Shown: one piece after another, positions 17,081-26,994 of the stretch
Numbering within the stretch: position 1 is the stretch's first letter
How the letters are laid out: each line of letters begins with the position of its first letter
NCBI GenBank assembly: GCA_002356515.1
Contig: AP017605.1
Coordinates: forward strand, 2,728,001 to 2,792,000
DNA length: 64,000 nucleotides
Direction: 5' to 3'
Source: Mesorhizobium loti
Lineage (GTDB): Bacteria; Pseudomonadota; Alphaproteobacteria; Rhizobiales; Rhizobiaceae
Notes under the pieces: model-generated
Seen by the model: only the letters and a program-made list of their open reading frames with translations
What the model was told of the DNA's origin: nothing
The model's database searches: none
Position numbers and translations under genes: made by a program

Positions 17081-18277
17081 CTAGAAGAATGCCTGAATTC
17101 CCGTCTGCGCCCGCCCCAGGATCAGCGCGTGCACGTCGTGCGTGCCTTCATAGGTGTTGACGGTCTCCAGATTCTGCGCGTGGCGCATGACGTGGTAGCC
17201 GATCTGGATGCCGTTGCCGCCATGCATGTCACGGGCCTGGCGAGCGATGTCGAGCGCCTTGCCGCAATTGTTGCGCTTGACGATCGAGATCATCTCCGGC
17301 GCCATCTTGCCTTCGTCGAGCAGGCGCCCGACGCGCAAGGATGCCTGCAGCCCAAGCGCGATCTCGGTCTGCATGTCGGCGAGCTTCTTCTGGTAGAGTT
17401 GCGTGCCGGCCAGCGGCTTGCCGAACTGCTTGCGGTCGAGACCATACTGGCGTGCGCGGTGCCAGCAATCTTCCGCCGCGCCCATCGCCCCCCAGGAGAT
17501 GCCGTAGCGCGCCCGGTTGAGGCAGCCGAATGGGCCGCCGAGCCCCTTGGCGTTGGGCAGCAGCGCATCCTCGCCGACCTCGACGCCTTCCATCACCACT
17601 TCGCCGGTGATCGACGCCCGCAGCGACAGCTTGCCGCCGATCTTCGGCGCCGACAGCCCCTTCATGCCTTTTTCCAGCACGAAACCGCGGATCTCGTCCT
17701 TGCCGTTGTCGCCCTTCAGCTTCGCCCAGACGACGAACACGTCGGCGACCGGCGCGTTGGAAATCCACATCTTCGAGCCGGAGAGCTTGTAGCCGTTCGC
17801 GGTCTTCTCGGCGCGCGTCTTCATGCCGCCCGGGTCGGAGCCGGCATCCGGCTCGGTCAGGCCGAAACAGCCGATCCACTCGCCGCTGGCGAGCTTGGGC
17901 AGGTACTTCTTGCGCTGTTCGTCCGAGCCATAGGCATAGATCGGATACATCACCAGCGACGACTGCACCGACATCATCGAGCGATAGCCGGAATCGACAC
18001 GTTCAACCTCGCGTGCGACCAGCCCGTAGGTCACATAATTGGCGCCGAGCCCGCCAAACTCCTCAGGGATATTGATCCCGAGCAGGCCGGCATCGCCCAT
18101 CTCGCGAAAGATCGCGGTGTCGAAGGTTTCGTTGAGATAGGCGTCCTCGATGCGTGGCGCGAGCTTGTCGGCGGCAAAGGCCGCCGCGCCGTCGCGCACC
18201 ATGCGCTCGTCTTCCGAAAGCTGGTCCTCGATCAGGAACGGGTCTTCCCAGACGAATGCATTCTTGTCGGCGGCCAT
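17081..18277 (-). CDS. gcdH: Glutaryl-CoA dehydrogenase
   Basis: FAD enzyme that oxidises and decarboxylates glutaryl-CoA to crotonyl-CoA in lysine, tryptophan and glutarate breakdown, passing electrons to ETF. 398 residues, full length for the family. Visible are the acyl-CoA dehydrogenase signature [17 protein letters not shown] (near 136-152), a flavin-site WISNAP, the [13 protein letters not shown] helix typical of GcdH, and the catalytic base E377 in [17 protein letters not shown]. It is transcribed divergently from a LysR regulator (102-base gap), the usual gcdH-gcdR arrangement. It belongs to the same lysine route as the aldehyde dehydrogenase at 4371. High confidence from the active-site block and the neighbour. 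Confidence 0.93.
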   Translation of the reverse strand: MAADKNAFVWEDPFLIEDQLSEDERMVRDGAAAFAADKLAPRIEDAYLNETFDTAIFREMGDAGLLGINIPEEFGGLGANYVTYGLVAREVERVDSGYRSMMSVQSSLVMYPIYAYGSDEQRKKYLPKLASGEWIGCFGLTEPDAGSDPGGMKTRAEKTANGYKLSGSKMWISNAPVADVFVVWAKLKGDNGKDEIRGFVLEKGMKGLSAPKIGGKLSLRASITGEVVMEGVEVGEDALLPNAKGLGGPFGCLNRARYGISWGAMGAAEDCWHRARQYGLDRKQFGKPLAGTQLYQKKLADMQTEIALGLQASLRVGRLLDEGKMAPEMISIVKRNNCGKALDIARQARDMHGGNGIQIGYHVMRHAQNLETVNTYEGTHDVHALILGRAQTGIQAFF

Positions 18278-18379
18278 GGCTTCTCGGTCCTCAAAACGGT
18301 GAAGCCCGGCTTATCGGCCTGCTGTCTCAAAAAATCAAACGAAATTGCCTCACGGATCAATGAGCATTAGGAATGGATC

Positions 18380-19291
18380 ATGAGTGTCCAGCGCCGCCTC
18401 CTGCCCAACATCAGCGCCCTCGCCGCCTTCGAGGCGGTGGCCCGGCTTGGCAGTTTCACTGCCGCTGCCCAGGAACTGGATCTGACCCAGGGCGCCGTCA
18501 GCCGGCAGATCAGACTGCTCGAGGATCAGTTCGGCCGCCGGCTGTTCGAGCGCGACAGCCGCAATGTCCGGCTGTCGACGGCAGGCGAGATCTATGCCGA
18601 AGCGGTGCGCTCGGCCTTAGGTCAGTTGCGCGATGCCGCCCTTGGATTGATGAGCAATCGGCATAGTGGCATCCTGAACCTGGCCATCTTGCCGACCTTC
18701 GGCACGCGCTGGCTGATGCCGATGATCCCCGATTTCGTCGAAAACAATCCCGACATCACCATCAACTTCGTCACCCGCGTCGGCCGCTTCGACTTCGCCA
18801 GGGAGAGGCTGGACGCCGCCATCCACTACGGCCTGCCGGACTGGCCGGAGGCCGACTCGACGCTCCTGGTGCGCGAAACGGTGGCACCGGTGGTGTCGCC
18901 CGAATTCCTCGCCGGCCGCGCCATCGCCACGCCGGCCGATATCGGCCGCCTGCCGCTGCTGCACATGGCAACGCGGCCCGGCGCCTGGACCGAATGGTTC
19001 GAACATCAGGGCCTGAGCGCACCGACCGGGCCTGGCATGCAGTTCGAACAGTTCGGCACCGCCGCCCAGGCCTGCATGGCGGGGCTTGGCGTGGCGCTGC
19101 TGCCGCTGCTGCTCATCGCGGGCGAATTGCAACGCGGCCAGTTGGTGACCGCGCCCGGCCAGCCCATGCAAAGCCGCAGTGCCTATTACCTCGTCGTCCC
19201 ACACGACAAGCGCGGCCATCCGCCGGTCGCCAGTTTTCGCGACTGGCTGCTGGGCCAGCTTGAGAAGGAGCCGGCTGTTCTGGCTTGGTAG
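18380..19291 (+). CDS. LysR-family regulator, probably of gcdH (GcdR-like)
   Basis: 303 residues. The N-terminal helix-turn-helix domain reads LPNISALAAFEAVARLGSF then AAQELDLTQGAVSRQIRLLE (about 6-50), and a periplasmic-binding-like effector domain follows. The sequence style resembles GcvA/GcdR-type LysR proteins (GTRWLMPMIPDF, GLGVALLPLLL). Divergent placement 102 bases from gcdH suggests that it controls gcdH and itself from the shared intergenic region, perhaps in response to glutarate or glutaryl-CoA. ATG 18380 follows TTAGGA. Its stop lies one base from the stop of the convergent tex gene, leaving no room for a terminator between them. Confidence 0.9.
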   Translation: MSVQRRLLPNISALAAFEAVARLGSFTAAAQELDLTQGAVSRQIRLLEDQFGRRLFERDSRNVRLSTAGEIYAEAVRSALGQLRDAALGLMSNRHSGILNLAILPTFGTRWLMPMIPDFVENNPDITINFVTRVGRFDFARERLDAAIHYGLPDWPEADSTLLVRETVAPVVSPEFLAGRAIATPADIGRLPLLHMATRPGAWTEWFEHQGLSAPTGPGMQFEQFGTAAQACMAGLGVALLPLLLIAGELQRGQLVTAPGQPMQSRSAYYLVVPHDKRGHPPVASFRDWLLGQLEKEPAVLAW

Positions 19292-19292
19292 G

Positions 19293-21617
19293 CTACTTCC
19301 GCTTCAGCGCATCCGCCAGCGCCGCACCGAAAGCCCCTTGTTGGGCCGGCCGTTCCGGCTGGCGTTGCGGTGCTGGCGAGCGCGGCGCCGGTCTGCCGCC
19401 GCCATTGTCGCGCGGCCCGCCTTTGGATGCGCCGCCATCGCCGCCATCCTTGCGCATGGAGAGCGCGATACGTTTGCGTTTGATGTCGACGTCGACGACG
19501 CGCACCTTCACCACATCGCCGGCCTTGACCACCTCATGCGCGTCCTTGATGAAGCGGTCGGCCAGTTGCGAGACATGCACCAGCCCATCCTGATGGACGC
19601 CGATATCGACGAAGGCGCCGAAGGCGGCGACATTGGTGACGGTACCTTCCAAGAGCATACCGGGCTTCAGATCCTTGATGTCGTCGACGCCGTCGGCGAA
19701 GGTGGCGGTCTTGAAGCCGGGACGCGGATCGCGGCCGGGCTTTTCCAGCTCGGCCAAGATGTCGCGCACCGTCGGCAAGCCGAAACGCTCATCGACGAAG
19801 ACGCGCGGATCGAGCGCTTTCAGCGCAGCGCTGTCGCCCATTAGCGAGCGGACATCGCGCCCGCAAGCGGCGACGATCTTCTTGGCCACGCCATAGGCTT
19901 CCGGATGCACCGACGAGGCATCGAGCGGCTCACTGCCATTGGCGATGCGCAGGAAGCCAGCGGATTGTTCGAAGGCGCGCGGCCCAAGCCGCGGCACCTT
20001 GAGCAGATCCTTGCGGCTGGCGAAGGGGCCAGTCGCATCGCGATGCGCAACGATGGCATCGGCGAGCGACGCACCTAGGCCGGAAACACGGGCCAGCAGC
20101 GGCGCCGAAGCGGTGTTGAGGTCGACGCCCACCGCATTGACCGCATCCTCGACCACCGCTTCCAGCGAGCGGCCGAGCCGGTACTGGTCGACATCGTGCT
20201 GGTACTGACCGACGCCGATCGATTTCGGCTCGATCTTGACCAGTTCGGCCAGCGGATCCTGCAGGCGCCGCGCGATCGACACCGCGCCGCGCAACGACAC
20301 GTCGAGGCCGGGAAATTCCGCTGCCGCCGTTGCCGATGCCGAATAGACCGAGGCGCCGGCTTCACTGACGATCACCTTGAGCGGCTTCGGTCCGCCATCG
20401 GAAGGCATGTCGGACAGCATGTCCGCCACCAGCTTCTCCGTCTCGCGGCTGCCGGTGCCGTTGCCGATCGAAATCAGCTCGACCTTATGCAGGCGGACGA
20501 GCTTGGCGAGTTCCGCCTGCGTGCCGCGTACATCGTTCTTCGGCGGGAACGGATAGACCGTCGTCGTTGCCACCAGCTTGCCGGTGCCGTCGACCACCGC
20601 GACCTTGACGCCGGTGCGGATACCGGGGTCGAGCCCCATCGTCGGCCGAGAACCGGCCGGCGCCGCGAGCAGCAGGTCCTTGAGATTGCGGGCAAAGACA
20701 TGGATCGCCTCTTCCTCAGCTCGTTCGCGCAGATCGCGCATCAGGTCGAGCGTCAGGTGCAGCGAAAGCTTGATGCGCCAGGTCCAGCCGGCGACCTCCA
20801 TCAGCCAGCGGTCGCCGGGCAGGCTGGCGCCGATCGCATAGGCGTTGGCGATCATCCGTTCGACCGGTTTCACCGGCGACGCATCGTCGGCATCGACCTC
20901 GATGTCGAGCGACAGCACCTCTTCGTTGCGGCCGCGCAGCATCGCCAGCGCACGATGGCTCGGCACGTTGGCCCAGCGTTCGACATGGTCGAAATAGTCG
21001 GAGAATTTCGCGCCGGCCTCCTGCTTGCCGTCGACCACCCGGGCGCGCATGAAGGCGCGGTCCTTCATGTAGGTGCGCAATTTGCCGACCAGATCGGCAT
21101 TCTCGGCGAACTGTTCCGACAGGATGTCGCGCGCGCCTTCGAGTGCGGCCTTGGCGTCGGCCACTTCCTCGGTGACGTAGGCCAGCGCCGCCTCGGCAGG
21201 CACGAGCGAACGGTTGGCAAGGATGGCCTCCGCCAGCGGCCCCAGCCCACGCTCGCGGGCGATCTCGGCCTTGGTCCGGCGCTTGGGCTTGTAGGGCAGG
21301 TAGATGTCTTCGAGCTCCGCCTTGGTGGCCGCCGCCGCGATCTTGGTCTCAAGCTCCTCGGTCAGCTTGCCCTGCTCACGGATCGAGCCGAGGATGGTGT
21401 CCCGCCGCGCATCGAGCTCGCGCAGATAGGCGAGCCGCTCGGCGAGGTCGCGCAACTGCGTGTCGTCCAGCCCGCCGGTCACCTCCTTGCGGTAGCGCGC
21501 CACGAACGGCACCGTCGCGCCCTCGTCGAGCAATTCGATCGCCGCCGCCGCTTGTTCCGGCCGCGCCTTGATCTCTGTCGCGATGATGGCTGCGATGCGC
21601 TTGATGTCGGATGCCAT
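19293..21617 (-). CDS. tex: Tex-family S1 RNA-binding protein
   Basis: 774 residues. Domain order as in Tex: an N-terminal helical region ([17 protein letters not shown] near 43), a YqgF/RuvC-like domain ([17 protein letters not shown], then [13 protein letters not shown]), helix-hairpin-helix repeats ([20 protein letters not shown]), and a C-terminal S1 domain ([24 protein letters not shown]). A Gly/Pro/Arg-rich tail follows. Tex proteins bind nucleic acid and influence transcription or RNA turnover; the precise role is unclear. The ATG at 21617 (MASDIKRIA) was chosen because the family begins there. The upstream 191 codons of open frame are a shadow over the next gene. Confidence 0.93.
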   Translation of the reverse strand: MASDIKRIAAIIATEIKARPEQAAAAIELLDEGATVPFVARYRKEVTGGLDDTQLRDLAERLAYLRELDARRDTILGSIREQGKLTEELETKIAAAATKAELEDIYLPYKPKRRTKAEIARERGLGPLAEAILANRSLVPAEAALAYVTEEVADAKAALEGARDILSEQFAENADLVGKLRTYMKDRAFMRARVVDGKQEAGAKFSDYFDHVERWANVPSHRALAMLRGRNEEVLSLDIEVDADDASPVKPVERMIANAYAIGASLPGDRWLMEVAGWTWRIKLSLHLTLDLMRDLRERAEEEAIHVFARNLKDLLLAAPAGSRPTMGLDPGIRTGVKVAVVDGTGKLVATTTVYPFPPKNDVRGTQAELAKLVRLHKVELISIGNGTGSRETEKLVADMLSDMPSDGGPKPLKVIVSEAGASVYSASATAAAEFPGLDVSLRGAVSIARRLQDPLAELVKIEPKSIGVGQYQHDVDQYRLGRSLEAVVEDAVNAVGVDLNTASAPLLARVSGLGASLADAIVAHRDATGPFASRKDLLKVPRLGPRAFEQSAGFLRIANGSEPLDASSVHPEAYGVAKKIVAACGRDVRSLMGDSAALKALDPRVFVDERFGLPTVRDILAELEKPGRDPRPGFKTATFADGVDDIKDLKPGMLLEGTVTNVAAFGAFVDIGVHQDGLVHVSQLADRFIKDAHEVVKAGDVVKVRVVDVDIKRKRIALSMRKDGGDGGASKGGPRDNGGGRPAPRSPAPQRQPERPAQQGAFGAALADALKRK

Positions 21618-21745
21618 GTCGTTCCTGCTCTCATCAAAAGAGCGGCGACCATAGGCGCAGACGCCTGTCTCGCCAACCGCGACCTTTTCAACCGTCGCGG
21701 GCGGTCCACAGGAAAGCATGCGGCAACGGAACCGTGCCGGGCGGT

Positions 21746-22927
21746 TCAGACCCGTTGGCTCAACGCCTCGAAGAACGCGACAATCTCGGCATCGAGCGGA
21801 TCGTCGACCGGCACCGGCTGCGACGACATCTTGGCAATGACGACCTCGGTCCTCGGATCGACATAAAGCCATTGGCCATGGATGCCGATGCCGCAATAGG
21901 CACCGTTCTCGTGTCCGGTCTGATACCATTTGTTGCGGTAGCGGCCTTTCGGGAACAGGAAAGCCATCGTTCCGCGCTGCCAGGCCTCCGCACTGCCCCC
22001 GGTGCTGACCGTGTCGCGCACCCAGGCCTCCGGCACGATGCGGCGGCCATCGACTGTGCCGCCTTGCCGCATCATCTCGCCGACGCGCGCCAGGTCGCGC
22101 GGCGTCACCGAAATGCCGCCGGCGGTGCGCGCCGTGCCTTCCATGTCGACGCCGATCGAAGCCTCGCTGACGGCGCCAAGCGGCAGCCACAATTTCTCGC
22201 GCATCAGATCGGTGAAGCGCTGGCCGGACGCGCGCTCAAGCAGCAGGCCGAGCAGGTCGGAATTGGGCGAACGGTAGCGGAAGGTCTGGCCATGCGGCTC
22301 AGCAAGCCGCTGCAAGGTCAGGATGAATTCGCGCAGGCTTTCCGTACCGCCACCAGGGTTCCACAACGTGGCGCGGCGGTAGCGGGCGAAGGCGCTTTCC
22401 GGATCGAGATAGGCCTCCTCGAAATCGAGGCTGACGCTCATGTCGAGCACATGGCGCGCACTCGCGTCGCCATAGGCGGAACCAGCAGCTTCGGGAATGT
22501 ATTGCGTCACCGGCGCTTCCGGATCGAACACCCCCTCGCCTTCCAGTATGCCGGCGATGATCGCGGTCACCGACTTGCTGATCGAGAAGATGATGTGGCG
22601 GGCGCCGAAATCCATATGCGGCGCGAACCAGTCGCCGACCACCTTGCCGCCCTTCATCACCGTCAGCGCGTCGGTGCTGGAGCGCACGAGGAATTCGGCC
22701 ACCGTCTCCGGCGCACTGGCCACCGAAACCTTTTCGCCGAGCAGGCCGCCCATATCCCGCACGGGTGCTTCGACACCACCTGCAGCCGCGGCCACGCGTG
22801 CCGTCGGCACCAGTTCGCCAAGGTTCTGGAACGACCATCGATTGAACGGGTTTTCCCGCCAGTTGGAAAGCAGCACCTGGTTACGGGCGAAGCCGTAGCG
22901 GGTCTCGAACGCGGTCTTGCCGGTCAT
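21746..22927 (-). CDS. Class C beta-lactamase-like serine hydrolase (NylB-like), copy 2
   Basis: 393 residues from the ATG at 22927, which has a strong GGAAGG ribosome site and begins [13 protein letters not shown]. The nucleophile motif SxxK is in [12 protein letters not shown], and the second catalytic motif Y-x-S/N is FRYRSPNSD. The family (DD-peptidase / beta-lactamase C / 6-aminohexanoate-dimer hydrolase) cleaves amides or esters. No signal peptide is seen, so a cytoplasmic amidase is more likely than a penicillin-binding protein. The next gene (22963-24159) is a paralog; both share a NRW(S/A)FQ...PTA N-terminal block. The pair sits at the 3' end of a polyamine-type transporter operon, which suggests hydrolysis of an imported amide. 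That is inference. Confidence 0.8.
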   Translation of the reverse strand: MTGKTAFETRYGFARNQVLLSNWRENPFNRWSFQNLGELVPTARVAAAAGGVEAPVRDMGGLLGEKVSVASAPETVAEFLVRSSTDALTVMKGGKVVGDWFAPHMDFGARHIIFSISKSVTAIIAGILEGEGVFDPEAPVTQYIPEAAGSAYGDASARHVLDMSVSLDFEEAYLDPESAFARYRRATLWNPGGGTESLREFILTLQRLAEPHGQTFRYRSPNSDLLGLLLERASGQRFTDLMREKLWLPLGAVSEASIGVDMEGTARTAGGISVTPRDLARVGEMMRQGGTVDGRRIVPEAWVRDTVSTGGSAEAWQRGTMAFLFPKGRYRNKWYQTGHENGAYCGIGIHGQWLYVDPRTEVVIAKMSSQPVPVDDPLDAEIVAFFEALSQRV

Positions 22928-22962
22928 GGCGTTTCCTTCCAGGTCGTTTCTTGTGGGGCGGC

Positions 22963-24159
22963 TTAGAGCAGTGCGGCGGCGATGGCGTGCACCGCCTTCA
23001 GCGTCGCCGTGGAATAGGCGAGATTGCTGAAATCCGGCCAGGTCGAAAGCTTCACCACGACCATTCCTGTGTTCCAGTCGATATGGATCATCTGCCCGAA
23101 CACGCCCCGACACATCAGCGCGCGCGAGGCGGGATTCTCGATCCAGAACTGGTTGCGGTAGCTGCCCTGCGGCAGGCTGGGGGAGAAATCGGGGCCATGC
23201 CTGCCATTGCGTGTCGCCTCGATCCAGTCGGCTGGCACGATGCCGCCGCCATTGTCGAGGATCAGCTGGCCGAAGCGGCCATAGTCGCGCAGGGTCGCGT
23301 TGAAGCCACCATCGGCCAGCGCATAGCCGGCGCTGTCGACGGTGAAGCAGGCGCTTTCGTCGGCGCCGAGCTTTTGCCAGAGTTCTTCCGACACCAACTG
23401 CGCCAGCCGCTTGCCGGTCACTCGCTCCATGAGGAAGGCAAGCACATCGGTCTCGATCGAGCGGTATTGGAACTGGGCGCCATGCGGCCGGATCGTGTCC
23501 TTCAAGCCCAGGATCAGCTCGAACATATGCGAGGGCCAGCGAAAGTCCGGATCGCTGCCCGGCGGCACCGGCTTCCAGCCGGTCGCGACATCGACCTGGC
23601 CGATATCGGAATATCGGTCGGTATATTCTTCGGAAAAACGCACGCCCGTCGTCATGTCGAGCACATGCTGGACGCTGGCGCCGGCCCAGCCGGTGGCGCC
23701 GAGCTCCGGCAGATAGTCGGTCACCGGCCTGGCCGGGTCGATCAGGCCGCGCCCGGCCAATATGCCGAACACCGAGCCGGTGATCGACTTGGCCATCGAT
23801 TGCGACAGATGCAGCGTGCGCTCGTTCATGCCGTTGAAATAGCGCTCATAGGCGACCTTGCCGTGCTTGAGCACCAGGAAACCATCCGTATAGGTCTCGT
23901 CGAGCAGCCCGGCGAGCGTCGAGGGCCTGCCCTCGCTGTCCTCGACCGGCAGCCCGTCGAGATCGACCTCGGCGCGTTCGAGACGATGGCGATGGCCGTT
24001 GCCGCGCCAGACTTCGGCGGTCGGCAGAATTTCCCTGATGTGCTGGAACGCCCAGCGGTTCCATGGCGGCCGGTCCCAGTCGAGCCTTGGCGCCACCATG
24101 GCCGGCGGCGAGCCCTGCATGATCGGCAGCCGCGGGTCGCTGTTGCGATAGGAGTCCAT
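22963..24159 (-). CDS. Class C beta-lactamase-like serine hydrolase (NylB-like), copy 1
   Basis: 398 residues, beginning MDSYRNSDPRLP, without a signal peptide. The active-site SxxK is in LSQSMAKSITGS and the Y-x-S motif in FQYRSIETD. The late GGIVPADWIEATRN and YRNQFWIEN segments match the family's C-terminal half. Paralogous to the next gene downstream, 35 bases away. It follows the solute-binding protein gene of the Pot-type importer by 63 bases on the same strand, so the hydrolases are probably part of that operon and act on what it brings in. The exact substrate is not predictable. Confidence 0.8.
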   Translation of the reverse strand: MDSYRNSDPRLPIMQGSPPAMVAPRLDWDRPPWNRWAFQHIREILPTAEVWRGNGHRHRLERAEVDLDGLPVEDSEGRPSTLAGLLDETYTDGFLVLKHGKVAYERYFNGMNERTLHLSQSMAKSITGSVFGILAGRGLIDPARPVTDYLPELGATGWAGASVQHVLDMTTGVRFSEEYTDRYSDIGQVDVATGWKPVPPGSDPDFRWPSHMFELILGLKDTIRPHGAQFQYRSIETDVLAFLMERVTGKRLAQLVSEELWQKLGADESACFTVDSAGYALADGGFNATLRDYGRFGQLILDNGGGIVPADWIEATRNGRHGPDFSPSLPQGSYRNQFWIENPASRALMCRGVFGQMIHIDWNTGMVVVKLSTWPDFSNLAYSTATLKAVHAIAAALL

Positions 24160-24222
24160 GAAAGGCCATTCCCGGAAAGAAAAGACCCGGCGGCGTATGC
24201 CGCCGGGTCTGGCATGCAGCGA

Positions 24223-25257
24223 TTACTTCTGCAGTTCGGTCCAGATCTTGGTGTAGATGTCCTGGATTTCCGGCGCGCACATCTTCTGGAATTCGCCTTT
24301 CGGCTTGGCGTCCGCCGGAATGACGACCTCCGGCGCATCCTTCATGTCGGCCGGCATGTATTTGTCCGAGCCGGTGATGGCGTTGGCGTAGCGGTGGAAG
24401 GCCGAGAGGCCGGCAGCGTTTTCCGGATCCATGATGAAGTTCTGGAACAGCTTGGCGTTTTCGACGTTCTTGGCTTCCTTCAGAACGACGACGTTATCAC
24501 TCCACAGGCCGTAGCCTTCCTTCGGATAATTGTAGTGGATGGCCGGATTGGCCAGCCGCTGGCGCAACGCCGAACCGTTCCAGTCGCTGGTGGCCTTGAA
24601 GTCGCCGGCGCCCATCTTCTCGATGGTGTTGTACTCCATCGCGATCCAGTTCGGCTTGGCCGCGACCAGCGTGTCGCGCACCTTCTTCAGCACCGCCTTG
24701 TCGTCGGTGCACTGCTGACCGCCGACATATTTGATCGCCGCGAAGATGACGTCATTCATCTCGGGAACGACATTGACCTTGCCCTTCAACTCGTCCGGCG
24801 TGTTGAAGATGATACCCCAGCTGTCGGCCGGTCCCTTGTAGGTATCGGTGTTGACGACGACGCCGACGGTGCCCAGCGCCCACGGCACCGAATATTTGCG
24901 GCCGGGGTCGAAGTCGGGATTGGCCCATTCCGGCGCGACGTTCTTGAAGTTCTCCATCTTGCCCGGATCGGTCTCGAGCACGAGACCTTCCTTGATCCAG
25001 ATCGGCACATAGGTCTGCGACGGCACGGCGATGTCGAAGCCGGTGCCGCCCTGGCGGACCTTGGCGAGCGCGGTGTCGTTGGAATCGTAGTCGGTGATGG
25101 TCACCTTGATGTTGTATTTGTCCTCGAACTTCTTGATCACGTCGGGGCTGGTGTAGTTGCCCCAATTGTAGATGTTGAGCACGCCTTCGGCACGGGCCAG
25201 GCCCGTCGAAGCGAGCAGCGCCAATCCCATGGCGCTCGCTGTTGTCTTCCAGTTCAT
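24223..25257 (-). CDS. Periplasmic polyamine-type solute-binding protein (PotD/PotF family)
   Basis: 344 residues from the ATG at 25257, which has GGGAG upstream. The signal peptide is MNWKTTASAMGLALLASTGLARA. The mature start LNIYNWGNYTSPDVIKKFE is characteristic of spermidine/putrescine-binding proteins, followed by ITDYDSNDTALAKVRQG and FDIAVPSQTYV. It delivers ligand to the two permeases and the ATPase encoded directly upstream. The ligand could be a polyamine or a derivative: a deacetylase (30844) and two amidase-like hydrolases nearby suggest acetylated or amide-linked polyamines. The family is certain, the ligand inferred. Confidence 0.88.
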   Translation of the reverse strand: MNWKTTASAMGLALLASTGLARAEGVLNIYNWGNYTSPDVIKKFEDKYNIKVTITDYDSNDTALAKVRQGGTGFDIAVPSQTYVPIWIKEGLVLETDPGKMENFKNVAPEWANPDFDPGRKYSVPWALGTVGVVVNTDTYKGPADSWGIIFNTPDELKGKVNVVPEMNDVIFAAIKYVGGQQCTDDKAVLKKVRDTLVAAKPNWIAMEYNTIEKMGAGDFKATSDWNGSALRQRLANPAIHYNYPKEGYGLWSDNVVVLKEAKNVENAKLFQNFIMDPENAAGLSAFHRYANAITGSDKYMPADMKDAPEVVIPADAKPKGEFQKMCAPEIQDIYTKIWTELQK

Positions 25258-25280
25258 CGTTCTAACTCCCATTATCGGTT

Positions 25281-26081
25281 TCAGTCTCGTTTCCTGCTGA
25301 CGAAGAAAAACAACGTGACGATCGCGACCGAAAGCAGCAGGAAAGCGGTCGATATCGCGTTGATCTCGGGTGTGATGCCGCGGCGGATCTGGCCGAGCAT
25401 ATAAGTGGGCAACGTGTCCTGGCCGCCCGATTTGACGAACTCGGTGATGACCACATCATCAAGCGAGATGACGAAGGCCAGCATCAGGCCGGCGAGGATG
25501 CCGGGCCACAAAAGCGGCAGCGTGATGCGTCGGAAAGTCTTCCACGGCGTGGCGTAGAGATCGGCGGCGGCGCGCTCTAGCGTCAGGTCCATATTCTCCA
25601 GCCGCGCCCGGATCGGCAGATAGGCGAACGGAATGCAGAACGCCGTATGCGCGGCGACCAGGTAGCCGATGCCGGAATAGCCGGTGAATATCTTGATGCG
25701 CGAAAAGAAGATCAGCAGCGCCACGCCGGTGACGATCTCGGGTACCATCAGCGGCTGGTTGATCGCCGCGTATTTGAAGGTGAGGCCGGGATAGGAGGCG
25801 GTGCGCGTGGTGGCGAGCGCGGCCATGGTGGCAAAGATCGTCGACAGCACCGCCGCGATGGAGCCGATCTGGAACGAGCGCAGCGTCGCGTCGATGACCT
25901 GAGTGTTCTGGTATGCCGACTGGAACCATTTCAGCGAAAAGCCGCCCCATTCGGAGGTCGAGGTCGCCGCGTTGAAGGCATAGATCACCAGCACCACGAT
26001 CGGCAGGTAGAGCACGACGAAACAGGTCGCCGCGATCGTCGTGAAGCCCGGTTGGTGCTTGATGGAGAAGTTGCTAGCCAT
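25281..26081 (-). CDS. potC: Pot-type ABC transporter permease (PotC-like)
   Basis: 266 residues from the ATG at 26081 (MASNFSIKHQ), a start that overlaps the previous permease by eight bases. Six predicted membrane helices; the first is TTIAATCFVVLYLPIVVLVI and the last sits just before RKRD. The EAA-loop region, which contacts the ATPase, reads ERAAADLYATPWKTFRRITLPLL. Inner-membrane subunit pairing with the PotB-like protein. The gene order ATPase, PotB, PotC, binding protein is the standard one for this family. An upstream start at 26114 is possible but would extend over the neighbour. Confidence 0.88.
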   Translation of the reverse strand: MASNFSIKHQPGFTTIAATCFVVLYLPIVVLVIYAFNAATSTSEWGGFSLKWFQSAYQNTQVIDATLRSFQIGSIAAVLSTIFATMAALATTRTASYPGLTFKYAAINQPLMVPEIVTGVALLIFFSRIKIFTGYSGIGYLVAAHTAFCIPFAYLPIRARLENMDLTLERAAADLYATPWKTFRRITLPLLWPGILAGLMLAFVISLDDVVITEFVKSGGQDTLPTYMLGQIRRGITPEINAISTAFLLLSVAIVTLFFFVSRKRD

Positions 26082-26994
26082 GCCGCACCCCCGACTTTCC
26101 GGCATTGCGCACATAGGCCAGCAGCGCCACCATGACGATGATCATCACCGTAATCGACAGCGCCGAGCCAAGCGGCCAGTTGCGGCCCTGCCCGAACTGC
26201 AATTCGATCAGGTTGGACAGCATCATGTTCTTGCCGCCGCCAAGCACGCTCGGCGTCACATAGGCGCCCAGCGCGGGAATGAAGACCAGGATCGAGCCGG
26301 CGATGACGCCGGGTTTGACCAGCGGGAAAATGATCTTGCGCAGCACCTTGAAGCGCGTCGCGTAGAGGTCATAGCCCGCCTCGACCAGGCGAAAATCGAG
26401 CTTCTCCATGCTGGCATAGATCGGCAGCACCATCAGCGGCAGGTAGACATAGGCCATGCCGATCAGGATCGCCGTGTCGGTGTAGAGGATCTGGATCGGC
26501 GCCGAGATGATGCCGAGTTTGAGCAGGATCGTGTTGATGATGCCTTCGTTGCGGATGATCTGCAGCACCGCAAAGGTCCGGATCAGGAGGTTGGTCCAGA
26601 ACGGGATGGTGATCAGGAACAGCCAGAGATCCCTGGTCTTCTCGCTGCGCGTGGCCATGAAGTAGGCGGTCGGGAAACCGAGCGCCAAGGTCGCCAGCGT
26701 CGTCACTATGGCGAGTTTGATCGAGCGCCAGAAGATGGTGACATGCGCCGCCGCGAGCGAAAGCGTGTCGTCGAAAATGTCGCGTTCCAGGAACACCGAT
26801 GTCCAGGCGTCGGGCGAGAACTGCCATTTCACGTCGCCATAGGCGCCGGGCGTCAGGAACGAGTAGACGAGCACGATCAGCAACGGCCCGGTCGCGGCGA
26901 GCAGGATGACCAGCAGCGCTGGCGCTGACAACAGCCAGCGGTCACGGACATCACGCCGTTCCGCGGCCTTGGCGACTTCTTCCGCGGTGGCCAT
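26074..26994 (-). CDS. potB: Pot-type ABC transporter permease (PotB-like)
   Basis: 306 residues. A cytoplasmic N terminus rich in charged residues is followed by six membrane helices, the first being WLLSAPALLVILLAATGPLL. The EAA loop reads VEAGYDLYATRFKVLRKIIFPLV. Its ATG shares one base with the stop of the ATPase gene (TGATG), indicating tight translational coupling. It forms the inner-membrane channel together with the PotC-like subunit. Nothing unusual in length or composition. Confidence 0.88.
   Translation of the reverse strand: MATAEEVAKAAERRDVRDRWLLSAPALLVILLAATGPLLIVLVYSFLTPGAYGDVKWQFSPDAWTSVFLERDIFDDTLSLAAAHVTIFWRSIKLAIVTTLATLALGFPTAYFMATRSEKTRDLWLFLITIPFWTNLLIRTFAVLQIIRNEGIINTILLKLGIISAPIQILYTDTAILIGMAYVYLPLMVLPIYASMEKLDFRLVEAGYDLYATRFKVLRKIIFPLVKPGVIAGSILVFIPALGAYVTPSVLGGGKNMMLSNLIELQFGQGRNWPLGSALSITVMIIVMVALLAYVRNAGKSGVRHG

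Noticed and set aside
22951..25404. An 817-codon open frame on the plus strand across the serine hydrolase and binding-protein genes
   Set aside because: It is antisense to two well-supported genes, its product is His/Arg/Val-rich with no domain, and such frames arise from high third-position GC on the opposite strand.
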